From positions 2,976,001 through 3,040,000 of the forward strand of contig NZ_CP093301.1 in assembly GCF_024362785.1 (NCBI RefSeq): 64,000 nucleotides of DNA, read 5' to 3'. Every line of letters starts with the position of its first letter. The first letter of the stretch is position 1. Source of the DNA: Evansella sp. LMS18 (GTDB lineage: Bacteria > Bacillota > Bacilli > Bacillales > Salisediminibacteriaceae). Positions 51,015-60,199 of the stretch are shown one piece after another. A program made the position numbers and the translations under genes. The notes below the pieces were generated by a model. The model saw only the letters and a program-made list of their open reading frames with translations, was not told the DNA's origin and did no database searches.

Positions 51015-51524
51015 ATGGATAACACAGATATCAGGCTGCTGGAAATCCTGCAGGAAGACGGGAGAATTACTTTAAGCGACCTTTCAAAGGAACTGGCGTT
51101 GAGCCGGCCAAGTGTGACAGAACGTCTGACAAGATTGAAAGAGCAAGGAATAATTAACAGAATAGGAGCAAGGGTTTCACCAGAATCTGTTGGCCGAAAA
51201 GTGCTCTTGTTTATTCAGGTAAGCGAGGTTACCGTGCCTTATAATGAGTTTGAGGAGATGATCAGCAGTCATCCTGATATTATTGAATGCCACCGTGTTA
51301 CAGGCATGATTAATTATCTTCTGAAAGCCGCAGTAGACGACATGGACCATTTAGGGAAACTGATCGATCATCTCATTCCATATGCGGCAATCAATACATC
51401 GATCGTTCTTAGCTCACCTGTGGAAGAAAAAGTGATCCTGCCATCACCGAAAACAGCGGAGAACCCGGAAAAGCATCTTAGCAGAAAGACAAGGGGAGAA
51501 CTTAAGAAGTTAAACAATATGTGA
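51015..51524 (+). CDS. Lrp/AsnC-family transcriptional regulator
   Basis: 169 residues from the ATG after GGGAGG; the frame extends upstream without a ribosome site. The N-terminal HTH is DIRLLEILQEDGRITLSDLS with LSRPSVTERLTRLKEQGIIN. The C-terminal RAM domain has HPDIIECHRVTGMINYLLKA, where the ligand, usually an amino acid, binds. The last 30 residues are a charged extension. Its position just upstream of a 2-oxo acid dehydrogenase and phenylalanine dehydrogenase operon makes it a candidate regulator responding to phenylalanine or another amino acid. Confidence 0.9.
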   Translation: MDNTDIRLLEILQEDGRITLSDLSKELALSRPSVTERLTRLKEQGIINRIGARVSPESVGRKVLLFIQVSEVTVPYNEFEEMISSHPDIIECHRVTGMINYLLKAAVDDMDHLGKLIDHLIPYAAINTSIVLSSPVEEKVILPSPKTAENPEKHLSRKTRGELKKLNNM

Positions 51525-51581
51525 AGGGAAAGAGAGTCATCCCTCTCCTGAAGAAAAGTTTAATGATGGTGTCAAATATTT

Positions 51582-51612
51582 AAAGAACCTTTCGCAGGTT
51601 TCTTTTTTTTTT
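51582..51612 (+). terminator. Terminator of the Lrp-family gene
   Basis: AAAGAACCT, loop TTCGC, AGGTTTCTTTTTTTT. The stem has one bulge. The AT-rich 51613-51826 stretch that follows should contain the operon promoter, but I see only an isolated TATACT (51781-51786). Confidence 0.6.
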
Positions 51613-51826
51613 CAACAATTCAAAGATAATTCTATTTTTTCTTAACAATTCGTTATGAAATCGTCATACAATTCTTCAGTTTTTACAAATTGAAGCTAGT
51701 GGAGATGTAATTTATTCATAATAAAACGAATTTTAAGAGAATTAGTACGATTTGGTATGTAGAATAAGTAATTATTCTTTTATACTTACACTAAGAAAAT
51801 AAAAAAGGTCTGCACAGTGTTAATGT

Positions 51827-51840
51827 TGTAAGCGTTGTCA
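51827..51840 (+). promoter_or_regulatory. cre-like site in the leader of the 2-oxo acid dehydrogenase operon
   Basis: TGTAAGCGTTGTCA matches TGWAARCGYTWNCW at 13 of 14 positions, 22 nt before the E1alpha start. CcpA bound there would act as a roadblock, giving carbon catabolite repression. Confidence 0.6.
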
Positions 51841-51862
51841 AAATAAAAAGGGAGTGAACATT

Positions 51863-52972
51863 ATGGCAATGAAAAGCAGTGAACTTCAAATGGCAGGTTC
51901 ACGTGAATCAGAAGTTTTTCAGGTCCTCAATCCTGAAGGGGAACTGCTGAGCGAACTGGGCGGAGACATTGATGAAGAGCTAATGATAAAAATGTATGAA
52001 AATATGCAGTTTGTAAGGGCATTTGACAGAAAGTCCGTCATTCTTCAAAGGCAGGGGAGGATCGGAACGTATGCCCCCTTTGAAGGCCAGGAGGCGTCCC
52101 AGGCAGGAAGCGCGATGGCTCTGTCTGATACAGACTGGATGTTCCCCACATACCGGGATCATGCAGCGGCCATGATCCACGGCCAGGAAATGTACCGTGT
52201 TTTTCTGTACTGGATGGCCCATATGGACGGAACAACCTGTACAGAAGGGAAGAAGATACTTCCCCCTTCAGTGCCTATTGCCACACAGCTGCTCCATGCA
52301 GTTGGAACTGGATGGGCTAGTAAATTGGACGGGGATAAGGATGTCAGCATTGCTTATTTTGGAGACGGGGCGAGTTCAGAAGGGGATTTCCACGAGGCTT
52401 TAAACTTTGCAGGTGTATTTAAGACGCCTACTATATTTTTCTGCCAGAATAATGGCTATGCCATCAGTGTCCCGTTCGAGAAACAGTCTGCCTCCAGAAC
52501 AATTGCACAGAGGGCGGCGGCTTATGATATTAACGGAGTGAGGATCGATGGGAATGATATTTTCGCAGTTTACCTGACTGTAAAGGAAGCTGTGGAAAGA
52601 GCGAGAAGGGGCGAGGGGCCTACTTTGATTGAAGCGGTGACCTTCCGTTACGGGGCCCACACTACAGCGGATGACCCTAAGAAATACCGTGATCAGGAAG
52701 AAGTTTCAAAGGAATGGCGGGACAACAGGGATCCACTGACGCGCCTTAATAAATACCTTACTGAAAAAGGGCTATGGGATGAAACGAAGGAAGCGGAACT
52801 TCTAAGGAAAGTCAACGCAAAAATTGATGAAGAACTGAAGCGTGCTGAAAATTATCCTAAATCACATGCACTTCAGATGTTCGATCATGTGTATGCCGAA
52901 ACTCCATGGCATATCGCAGAACAAAGGGAAGAGCTGAAGAAATATCTTGCAAAGGATGGGGATGAGAGTTGA
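51863..52972 (+). CDS. 2-oxo acid dehydrogenase E1 alpha subunit
   Basis: 369 residues from the ATG at 51863 after AAGGGAGTG. Thiamine-diphosphate motif GDGASSEGDFHEALNFAGVF ... FCQNNGYAIS (GDG-x-NN). The N-terminal FQVLNPEGEL and GRIGTYAPFEGQEASQ resemble PdhA of pyruvate dehydrogenase more than BkdAA. The loop after MAHMDG (TTCTEGKKILPPSVPIATQL) lacks the usual RG.QMP of PdhA, so the active-site entrance differs. With E1beta it decarboxylates a 2-oxo acid. The neighbours (phenylalanine dehydrogenase and paa genes) suggest phenylpyruvate; pyruvate or branched-chain oxo acids remain possible. Confidence 0.9.
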   Translation: MAMKSSELQMAGSRESEVFQVLNPEGELLSELGGDIDEELMIKMYENMQFVRAFDRKSVILQRQGRIGTYAPFEGQEASQAGSAMALSDTDWMFPTYRDHAAAMIHGQEMYRVFLYWMAHMDGTTCTEGKKILPPSVPIATQLLHAVGTGWASKLDGDKDVSIAYFGDGASSEGDFHEALNFAGVFKTPTIFFCQNNGYAISVPFEKQSASRTIAQRAAAYDINGVRIDGNDIFAVYLTVKEAVERARRGEGPTLIEAVTFRYGAHTTADDPKKYRDQEEVSKEWRDNRDPLTRLNKYLTEKGLWDETKEAELLRKVNAKIDEELKRAENYPKSHALQMFDHVYAETPWHIAEQREELKKYLAKDGDES

Positions 52973-53952
52973 GCCGGAAATTAACGATGATACAGGCGAT
53001 AACAGAAGTAATGGACCAGAAGCTTGCTGAGGACCCGCGGGTGATGCTGCTTGGAGAAGATATCGGGGTGAATGGCGGCGTTTTCCGGGCAACAGACGGA
53101 CTGGTGGAAAAATACGGCGAAGACAGAGTAGTTGACACTCCACTTGCAGAGTCGGGAATTGTGGGCACTTCCATTGGTCTTGCCATGAACGGGAAAATTC
53201 CGATTGTTGAAATCCAGTTTTTGGCTTTTATTTATCCGGCTTTTGAGCAGGTTGTCTCCCATGCGGCACGGATGAGATACCGTTCGAGAGGGCAGTTTGA
53301 AGTACCTATGGTAATCCGTACGCCATACGGGGCAGGTATCCGGGGACCAGAACTTCATTCAGAGAGTGTAGAAAGCTTTTTCGCTCATACACCTGGGTTA
53401 AAAGTAGTTGTACCTGGAAGTCCTTACGATGCGAAAGGACTTCTCGTCTCTGCAATTGAAGACAAAGACCCTGTCATTTTCCTGGAGCCGACAAAACTGT
53501 ACAGAGCATTTAAAGAAGAGGTGCCTGAAGAGCTTTACCGGGTCCCGCTGGGCAAAGCGAAAGTTGTTAAAGAAGGAACCGATTTAACGATCTTCTCCTG
53601 GGGAGCAATGCTGAGAGAGGCTGTGAATGCGGCATCCAAGCTTGAAATAGAGAAAGGCATGAGCTGTGAAGTGGTAGATCTCCGTACTTTGTATCCGCTG
53701 GACAGAGATACAATCATTGAATCGGTCAAGAAAACCGGAAGAGCAGTTGTAGTGCATGAAGCACATAAAACAGCTGGTCTTGGCGGTGAAGTAATCTCGC
53801 TTATTAATGATGAGGCACTTATATATTTAAAGGCGCCGGTCAAGAGAATTGCAGGCTTTGATGTGCCTGTACCAATGTTTTCTGTAGAGGAAGACTATAT
53901 GCCGACACTGGAACGTGTGAAAAGGGGCATTGAAGAAACGGTTAATTTCTAA
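52969..53952 (+). CDS. 2-oxo acid dehydrogenase E1 beta subunit
   Basis: 327 residues starting at a TTG whose second and third bases are in the stop of E1alpha (4-nt overlap); GGGGATGAGAG provides the ribosome site. Transketolase-like pyrimidine domain: RVMLLGEDIGVNGGVFRATD with the catalytic Glu, TPLAESGIVGTSIGLAMNG, then the C-terminal domain with VVHEAHKTAGLGGEV. Length and motifs are standard for PdhB/BkdAB. It forms the alpha2beta2 E1 tetramer with the preceding gene product. Confidence 0.93.
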   Translation: MSRKLTMIQAITEVMDQKLAEDPRVMLLGEDIGVNGGVFRATDGLVEKYGEDRVVDTPLAESGIVGTSIGLAMNGKIPIVEIQFLAFIYPAFEQVVSHAARMRYRSRGQFEVPMVIRTPYGAGIRGPELHSESVESFFAHTPGLKVVVPGSPYDAKGLLVSAIEDKDPVIFLEPTKLYRAFKEEVPEELYRVPLGKAKVVKEGTDLTIFSWGAMLREAVNAASKLEIEKGMSCEVVDLRTLYPLDRDTIIESVKKTGRAVVVHEAHKTAGLGGEVISLINDEALIYLKAPVKRIAGFDVPVPMFSVEEDYMPTLERVKRGIEETVNF

Positions 53953-53980
53953 TCAGGGCAGGCTTAAAGGAGGAAAAATA

Positions 53981-55273
53981 ATGGTGGAATTCAAGCTCCC
54001 TGACGTAGGGGAAGGAATGCACGAAGGTGAAATACTCAGCTGGTTTATAAAAGAAGGAGACTTCGTTGAGCAGGACCAGCCGGTTCTGGAAGTACAGACT
54101 GACAAAGTAAACGCGGAACTCACTGCACCGGCATCCGGCGTCATTAAAAAGATTTTCTTTAATGAAGGAGAAGTAGCAGAAGTAGGCTCTATACTTTTTA
54201 CTATTGTGGAGGAAGGTGCATCTGAAGAATCGGCGGCTGCAGCTGAAGCGGTGGCAGAAATGGCACCACAGCAGACCGAAGAAAAGAAACCTGCAGTAAC
54301 AGCAGTTGTTTCCGAAGGGGCAGGATCTGCTGCACAGACACGTGCTCTGGCAACTCCGTTTGTGAGGCAAATGGCCCGTGAAATGAAGATAGACATTGAG
54401 AAAGTTACTGGTACAGGGCCGGCAGGGCGAGTTACTGAATCAGATTTGCGCGATTACTCCAGTGAGACAGTGAAAGCTGCTGAAAAGGCAGAGCCAGTGG
54501 AACAATCTCCTGGGAAGGAAACCCAGAAAACCTCTGAAACGAATAAAGTAATGGAATTCAGCCTTGGACAAGAGGAAGAGAGGATACCATTAAAAGGAAT
54601 CAGAGAAAAAATCGCAGAGCGAATGGTAAAGTCTGTTTCCACTATTCCTCATGTCACTCATGTAGATGAGATGGAAATGGGGCCGCTGAAAGAACTCAGG
54701 GATGAGCTGAAAGTGTTTGCGGAACAGAAAAATATAAAACTCACATATCTCCCATTTTTTATAAAAGCGGTTGTTATCGCGTTAAAAGAGTATAAAGTCT
54801 TTAACGCTTCAGTGGATGAAGAGAATAAGGAAATAGTGTTGAAAAATTACTATCATATCGGTATAGCTACTGATACAGCACAAGGCCTTGTAGTCCCTGT
54901 TATTAAAAATGCGGACAGGAAGAGCATTCTAGAGATTGCCAGGGAAATAGGGGAACTTGCTGAGCAGGCACGGGAAGGAAAACTGAAGGTGAATGATATA
55001 ACCGGAAGCACGTTTACAATCAGTAATGTAGGCCCGATCGGCGGCATGCACGCTACACCGATAATCAATCATCCGGAGGCTGCGATACTTGCTTTGCATA
55101 AGATGGAGCCGAGAATGGTAGTCAGGGACTGGGAAGGTGTTATCAGCCTGATGATGAACATTTCCTTGTCATTTGACCACCGGATTATTGACGGAGTGGC
55201 CTCGGTAAAGTTCACAAACAGAATAATCGAATTGCTTGAAAATCCGAAACTTCTTTTTATGGAGATGAACTAA
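53981..55273 (+). CDS. 2-oxo acid dehydrogenase E2 (dihydrolipoyl acyltransferase)
   Basis: 430 residues from the ATG after AAAGGAGG. There is one lipoyl domain (residues 1-77, lipoyl Lys in EVQTDKVNAEL), an Ala/Glu-rich linker, and a peripheral subunit-binding domain (ATPFVRQMAREMKIDIEKVT). The catalytic domain ends with SFDHRIIDGVASVKF, where the H-x3-D-G motif is catalytic. It carries the acyl group to CoA; if the substrate is phenylpyruvate the product is phenylacetyl-CoA. It forms the core to which E1 and E3 bind. Downstream lpd starts directly after its stop. Confidence 0.93.
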   Translation: MVEFKLPDVGEGMHEGEILSWFIKEGDFVEQDQPVLEVQTDKVNAELTAPASGVIKKIFFNEGEVAEVGSILFTIVEEGASEESAAAAEAVAEMAPQQTEEKKPAVTAVVSEGAGSAAQTRALATPFVRQMAREMKIDIEKVTGTGPAGRVTESDLRDYSSETVKAAEKAEPVEQSPGKETQKTSETNKVMEFSLGQEEERIPLKGIREKIAERMVKSVSTIPHVTHVDEMEMGPLKELRDELKVFAEQKNIKLTYLPFFIKAVVIALKEYKVFNASVDEENKEIVLKNYYHIGIATDTAQGLVVPVIKNADRKSILEIAREIGELAEQAREGKLKVNDITGSTFTISNVGPIGGMHATPIINHPEAAILALHKMEPRMVVRDWEGVISLMMNISLSFDHRIIDGVASVKFTNRIIELLENPKLLFMEMN

Positions 55274-56701
55274 ATGGTTGTAGGCGAAGTAGCAGTTGAA
55301 ACAGACGTAGTAGTAATAGGAGGAGGCCCAGGCGGTTATGCTGCAGCAATCCGCCTTGGGCAGCTTGGAAAATCAGTCACATTAATCGAAAAGGATGCAT
55401 TAGGCGGTGTCTGTCTGAACAGAGGGTGTATACCATCAAAGGCGTTAATCCATACAGCGGAACAATATCATAACTTGTCAGAACTTGGACAGATGGGAAT
55501 TAAGCTGCCGGAAGCTGCCACTTCTCCAAGCTTTAACATGGAGGACTGGCAGAAATGGAAAGGCGGAATTGTCTCACGCTTAAACCAAGGCATCGCCCAT
55601 TTATGCGAAAAAAACGGTGTTACTGTTGTAAAAGGGGAGGCGAGTTTCCTCTCCGAGAACAGAATAGGTGTGGAAACAGGCGGAGATTTTGAAACCTATA
55701 AATTTGAAGAGGCAATAATAGCAACCGGATCACGCCCGATTCTTCCCTCTTTTCTCCCGGTGGATGGAGAATATATTATTGATTCAACTGCAGCTCTCGA
55801 GCTTAGTGAAGTCCCGGGAAAACTGGCGGTAATAGGTGGAGGCTATATAGGGATTGAAATGGGAATGGCTTTTGCGAAACTGGGAGCGGAAGTCACTGTT
55901 GTAGAAATGGCTGACAGGATTTTAGCCCAGGTTTCCCCGGAGCTTGCAAAAGAGGTGGAGAAAAAAGCAAAGAAGGCCGGTATTAAGCTGAAAACATCCG
56001 TCAAGGTAGAAGAAGCAGATGTGGAGAACGGCCAGGTTACCCTCCGGACTTCAGGTGCTGAAGGAGAAGAAGTCATCCAGGCAGACAAAGTTCTCGTCAC
56101 CATCGGAAGAATGCCTAATACGGAAGGAATAGGACTCTCCCAGGCAGGAGTCAGTGCAGATGAAAGAGGCTATATTGAGGTAGACAGTCAGTGCAGAACG
56201 AAGGTGCCTAATATTTTTGCAATCGGTGATATCACTCCTGGTCCGGCTCTCGCCCATAAGGCATCCAAACAGGGAATTGTAGCCGCGGAAGTAATCGGAG
56301 GACTGCCGAGTGCAGTAGATTCGCCTTATATTCCTTATGTTATATTTTCAGACCCACAGATTGCCGGTGTTGGACTTACCCTTGAGGAAGCTGAGAGAGA
56401 GGGAAGGAACGTTAAAACTGGGAAGTTTCCTTTCCAGGCTAATGGAAGAGCGCTGGCCACGAATGAAGCAGAAGGCTTTGCAGAAGTCATTGTCGACGCG
56501 GAATCACATGTTCTTCTCGGAATGCATGTTGTGGGAGCAGATGCCTCAAACCTTATTGGAGAAGGTGTGCTCGCCATGGAACTGGCGGCGCGTGTGGAAG
56601 ATATTGCTCTGACTGTCCACCCCCATCCCACTTTAACAGAAGGATGGCTGGAGGCGGCTGAAGCAGCACTGGGACATGCCATTCACATTGTAAACAATTA
56701 G
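55274..56701 (+). CDS. lpdA: Dihydrolipoyl dehydrogenase (E3)
   Basis: 475 residues, starting immediately after the E2 stop. FAD-binding [19 protein letters not shown], redox-active disulfide [20 protein letters not shown] site [22 protein letters not shown] motif [16 protein letters not shown], and the active-site base [14 protein letters not shown]. It reoxidises dihydrolipoate of E2 to make NADH. This is an operon-dedicated E3 rather than a shared one. All features are intact. Confidence 0.95.
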   Translation: MVVGEVAVETDVVVIGGGPGGYAAAIRLGQLGKSVTLIEKDALGGVCLNRGCIPSKALIHTAEQYHNLSELGQMGIKLPEAATSPSFNMEDWQKWKGGIVSRLNQGIAHLCEKNGVTVVKGEASFLSENRIGVETGGDFETYKFEEAIIATGSRPILPSFLPVDGEYIIDSTAALELSEVPGKLAVIGGGYIGIEMGMAFAKLGAEVTVVEMADRILAQVSPELAKEVEKKAKKAGIKLKTSVKVEEADVENGQVTLRTSGAEGEEVIQADKVLVTIGRMPNTEGIGLSQAGVSADERGYIEVDSQCRTKVPNIFAIGDITPGPALAHKASKQGIVAAEVIGGLPSAVDSPYIPYVIFSDPQIAGVGLTLEEAEREGRNVKTGKFPFQANGRALATNEAEGFAEVIVDAESHVLLGMHVVGADASNLIGEGVLAMELAARVEDIALTVHPHPTLTEGWLEAAEAALGHAIHIVNN

Positions 56702-56744
56702 GAATGGCATGGAGTATATATCAGCAAAAAATGGAGGTATAGCA

Positions 56745-57884
56745 ATGAGCTTACTTGAGCATCCCATGGGCTTGAAGTCAGAACTTTTAACTGAATTTTC
56801 CGAATTTGAACAGGTGGTTTTCTGCAACGATCAGGACACAGGCCTGAGAGCTATAATAGCAATCCATAATACAGCAGCCGGACCAGCTATCGGGGGCTGC
56901 CGGATGCAGCCGTATCCTACGATGGCAGAGGCACTGGAAGATGTCCTCCGGCTTGCAAAAGGGATGACTTATAAATGTGCCGCTGCAGATGTGGACTTCG
57001 GAGGAGGAAAATCCGTTATTATCGGAGACCCGTCTACTGATAAATCACCGGAAATGTTCAGGGCGTTTGGCAAGTTTGTAGATTCATTGAACGGTCGTTT
57101 TTACACAGGAACCGATATGGGGACGACCATGGAGGATTTTGTCCATGCACTGAAAGAAACAAATTGTATTGTAGGAACCCCGGAAATGTATGGAGGAAGC
57201 GGGGACTCTTCTGTCCCGACAGCGATGGGAGTTATATACGCCCTGAAAGCGACGAACAAAACGCTTTTTGGGAACGACATCCTTGCCGGTAGAAGTTATG
57301 CGATTCAGGGACTTGGAAAAGTTGGTTATAAAGTGGCTGAACAGCTTCTGGAAGAAGGTGCTGATCTGTTTGTTTCCGACCTTGATGAACGACTTCTGGA
57401 AAAAATTACGCTGAAAGGTAAGGAGACAGGCACTCAAGTAAAGATACTTAAAGGGGATGAAATATATTCTGCAGAGGCCGATGTATTCGTTCCTTGTGCT
57501 GTAGGAGGCATCATTAACGAGGAGACGATTGAAAAATTAAAGGTAAGAGCAGTAGCCGGGTCAGCAAATAATCAGCTCCTTCATCAGAAAATGGGCGAAA
57601 AACTGCAGAGCAGAGGAATTCTTTATGCTCCGGATTATATAACAAACAGCGGCGGCCTCATTCAGGTTTCCGATGAATTATACGGTTCCAGCAAAGATAG
57701 AGTTTTAGCTAAAACAAAAGCAATCTATTATTCTATCACAGAAGTATTCAGCAGTGCGGAGCGAAACAATCTTACAACCGTGGAAGCTGCAAATCGCATG
57801 TGTGAAGAAAGAATTGAAAGCCGTAAAAGACAAAACAGCTTTTTCCTTCATAACAGAAGGCCTAAATGGGACATCCGGCATTAA
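56745..57884 (+). CDS. pdh: Phenylalanine dehydrogenase (Glu/Leu/Phe/Val family)
   Basis: 379 residues from the ATG at 56745 after GGAGG; phenylalanine dehydrogenases are about 380 residues. It converts L-phenylalanine, NAD+ and water to phenylpyruvate, NH4+ and NADH. Catalytic lysines are in [20 protein letters not shown]. YKCAAADxDFGGGK is the variant I know from Bacillus phenylalanine dehydrogenases, whereas leucine dehydrogenases have YKNAAAGLNLGGGK. The C-terminus [16 protein letters not shown] also matches the phenylalanine enzyme. The Rossmann motif is [13 protein letters not shown]. It is in one run with the E1-E2-E3 genes (43 nt gap), so its product can feed the complex directly. Confidence 0.85.
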   Translation: MSLLEHPMGLKSELLTEFSEFEQVVFCNDQDTGLRAIIAIHNTAAGPAIGGCRMQPYPTMAEALEDVLRLAKGMTYKCAAADVDFGGGKSVIIGDPSTDKSPEMFRAFGKFVDSLNGRFYTGTDMGTTMEDFVHALKETNCIVGTPEMYGGSGDSSVPTAMGVIYALKATNKTLFGNDILAGRSYAIQGLGKVGYKVAEQLLEEGADLFVSDLDERLLEKITLKGKETGTQVKILKGDEIYSAEADVFVPCAVGGIINEETIEKLKVRAVAGSANNQLLHQKMGEKLQSRGILYAPDYITNSGGLIQVSDELYGSSKDRVLAKTKAIYYSITEVFSSAERNNLTTVEAANRMCEERIESRKRQNSFFLHNRRPKWDIRH

Positions 57885-57968
57885 TGAACATGGAGAGAAG
57901 GTTATACTTTGTTAGCTCCACTGGAGAAACAAATATACAATAAAACGATTGATCAAGGAGGAGAAAAA

Positions 57969-59105
57969 ATGTATCAGAAGCTGTTGAAATTTATGGGGGC
58001 AGGATTACTTAGTGTGATGGTTCTTGCAGGATGCGGTGCAGACGACACGGATGGAGCAGAAGGAAACAATGACGCTGACGGTAACGGGGAAGCGGCAGCA
58101 GCAGAAAACAACAACAATGAAGAAAACGCCGCCAATAACGATGGGAATAATGCCGCAGACAACAATGACGATGGCAATGAAGCGGCAGCAGCCGGCGAAC
58201 TTGAAGAAGTGAAGATTGGCGCCACTCAGATTGTGGAACACCCATCCCTTGACGCAGCCTTTGAAGGATTTAAATCAGCTCTAGCTGACAGTGGCTACGT
58301 GGAAGGAGAAAACGTTTCTTATAATTTCCAGAGCGCACAGGGTGACCAGAATAATGCGAATACAATCGCTAATAACTTTGTCGGCGATGGAGTCGATATG
58401 ATTTTTGCAAACTCTACTCCAAGCTCTCTTGCGGCACTTAATGCAACGGGAGACATTCCGATCGTTTTCACATCTGTAACTGATGCTGTCGGAGCGGGTC
58501 TTGTTACAGCTCTTGATGAGCCAGGTGAAAATATTACAGGCGTACAGGATCTGCATCCGGAAGCAATACCAATGACAGTTGATTTCATTGAAAATTATTT
58601 CCCGGATTCCACAATTGGAACGATCTATAACTCAGGAGAGCAAAACTCTGTAGCTCAGATCGAGACACTGGAAGAAGCAATCGACGGAACAAGCTTATCT
58701 TTGGTAACACGAAGTGTATCTACTTCCGCTGAAGTTCAGCAGGCGGCTGATTCACTTGCTGGTGATGTTGACGTTTTCTATATTGTAACGGACAACACAG
58801 TAGTTTCCGCCCTTGAAACTGTAGTAGCATCTGCGAACGACCACGACATTCCGTTAGTTGTCGGGGAACCTGACTCTCTCGGACGCGGCGGTTTTGCATC
58901 CTACGGTATTGATTACTTCACGATCGGATACCGCGCAGGAGAAATGGCTGCGGAAATATTAAAAGGAGAAAAAACTACACTCGACTTCCCTGTAGAAGAT
59001 CCTCCTGAAATGCAGCTGATGATTAACAAAGAAGCTGCGGAACAGCAAGGCGTTGAATGGGATGACGAATGGGACAGCATCGCAGAGTTTGTTGAAACTG
59101 AGTAA
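57969..59105 (+). CDS. ABC transporter substrate-binding lipoprotein (DUF534/TrpX type)
   Basis: 378 residues from the ATG after AAGGAGG; an upstream TTG at 57909 is unsupported. The signal peptide has lipobox VLAGC (Cys22). Residues about 25-78 are a linker almost only of N, D, G, E and A (with blocks such as GEAAAAENNNNEENAA). Then comes the type I binding protein fold starting VKIGATQIVEHPSLDAAFEG, with DMIFANSTPSSLAALNATGD, VFTSVTDAVGAGLV and ASYGIDYFTIGYRAGEMAA. The ABC_sub_bind family includes tryptophan/tyrosine importers. Position between the phenylalanine dehydrogenase and paa genes suggests phenylalanine or a related aromatic as ligand. Confidence 0.85.
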   Translation: MYQKLLKFMGAGLLSVMVLAGCGADDTDGAEGNNDADGNGEAAAAENNNNEENAANNDGNNAADNNDDGNEAAAAGELEEVKIGATQIVEHPSLDAAFEGFKSALADSGYVEGENVSYNFQSAQGDQNNANTIANNFVGDGVDMIFANSTPSSLAALNATGDIPIVFTSVTDAVGAGLVTALDEPGENITGVQDLHPEAIPMTVDFIENYFPDSTIGTIYNSGEQNSVAQIETLEEAIDGTSLSLVTRSVSTSAEVQQAADSLAGDVDVFYIVTDNTVVSALETVVASANDHDIPLVVGEPDSLGRGGFASYGIDYFTIGYRAGEMAAEILKGEKTTLDFPVEDPPEMQLMINKEAAEQQGVEWDDEWDSIAEFVETE

Positions 59106-59117
59106 ACAGAAGATGCT

Positions 59118-59145
59118 CATGCGCTTCTATTAACAGAAGCGCATG
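59118..59145 (+). terminator. Intercistronic hairpin between binding protein and permease genes
   Basis: CATGCGCTTCT, loop ATTAAC, AGAAGCGCATG: an 11-bp perfect stem. The T-run (CTCTTTTT) is not adjacent, so it may be a weak terminator or an mRNA stabiliser that raises binding-protein level over the permease. Confidence 0.55.
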
Positions 59146-59179
59146 ACTATCTCTTTTTCGGAAGGCTGGTGATTTTAAA

Positions 59180-60199
59180 ATGATGATCTCCCTATTTGGT
59201 TCATTTGAATCAGGGATTATATACGCTCTCATGGCACTAGGTGTTTATTTATCATTCAGAGTTCTGGACTTTCCGGACTTAACAGTGGACGGAAGTTTCG
59301 TAACTGGAGCAGCTGTTGCCGCTCTGATGATTATTAATGGTTATTCTCCGCTGACAGCTACTCTGGCAGCAGTCATCGCCGGCTTTATTGCTGGTTGTAT
59401 AACAGGAATACTCCATACAAAAGGTAAAATCAATCCTCTATTATCAGGTATTTTAATGATGATCGCCCTCTATTCCATTAACTTGCGGATAATGGGCAGG
59501 CCGAACATTCCCCTGCTTAACGAAGAAACTATTTTCACAAAATTAACAGCCTTCTGGCAGAATCTTGGTCTTGATTCTGTTTTCAATCCAATCCTTGGTA
59601 TTTTCGGAGCAACACAATTCCCGAGAACATGGGCTGTATTAATTGTAATGGTCTTTGTTACTTTCGCCATCAAGTTCTTAACAGATTATTTCCTGAAAAC
59701 AGAAACCGGGCTCGCAATAAGGGCCACAGGTGATAACAAACGGATGATCAGAAGTTTCTCTGCGAATACAGACTGGCTGATTATTCTTGGAATTGGGATA
59801 TCAAACGCAATGGTTGCTTTATCAGGTTCTCTGATTGCCCAGCATGGTGGTTTCGCTGATGTGGGGATGGGGATCGGGATGATCATCATCGGGCTTGCTT
59901 CTGTAATTATTGGTGAAGCTTTATTCGGTGCAAAGACGATAGCCAGAGCTACGTTAGCTGTTATCGGCGGGGCTATCATTTATCGTATTGCCGTAACTTT
60001 TGCATTAAGAGTAGATTTTCTCGAAGCAGGCGATATGAAAGTCATCACAGCAGTTATTGTTATTGCGGCACTTGTAGCTCCTAAAATCCTGGAGTCAAGA
60101 AGAGACAAAAAGAGACGGATGCGCAAGAGAGACGAGCTTTCAAAGAGACTTGCCTTTGAAAATGAAAGCGGAGGAGTGAAGAGCAGTGCTGCACCTTAA
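59180..60199 (+). CDS. ABC importer permease (BPD_transp_2 family)
   Basis: 339 residues with eight to nine membrane helices. It has the LivH-like ABC permease pattern: GIIYALMALGVYLSFRVLDFPDLTVDGSF, then ETGLAIRATGDNKRMIRSF, the cytoplasmic coupling helix, and GLASVIIGEALFG. The C-terminus is basic (RRDKKRRMRKRDEL). It pairs with the DUF534 binding protein upstream and the ATPase downstream, which overlaps it by 14 nt. The ribosome site is GGAAGGCTGGTG. Confidence 0.88.
   Translation: MMISLFGSFESGIIYALMALGVYLSFRVLDFPDLTVDGSFVTGAAVAALMIINGYSPLTATLAAVIAGFIAGCITGILHTKGKINPLLSGILMMIALYSINLRIMGRPNIPLLNEETIFTKLTAFWQNLGLDSVFNPILGIFGATQFPRTWAVLIVMVFVTFAIKFLTDYFLKTETGLAIRATGDNKRMIRSFSANTDWLIILGIGISNAMVALSGSLIAQHGGFADVGMGIGMIIIGLASVIIGEALFGAKTIARATLAVIGGAIIYRIAVTFALRVDFLEAGDMKVITAVIVIAALVAPKILESRRDKKRRMRKRDELSKRLAFENESGGVKSSAAP

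Noticed and set aside
51863-56701. Ordinary branched-chain 2-oxo acid dehydrogenase (bkd) operon
   Set aside because: No ptb, buk or bkdR genes are nearby and I found no -24/-12 sigma-L promoter. E1alpha is closer to PdhA. It is not fully excluded.
56745-57884. Leucine dehydrogenase as the identity of this gene
   Set aside because: The active-site stretch [14 protein letters not shown] and the C-terminal RRPKW match phenylalanine dehydrogenase rather than the YKNAAAGLNLGGGK of leucine dehydrogenase.
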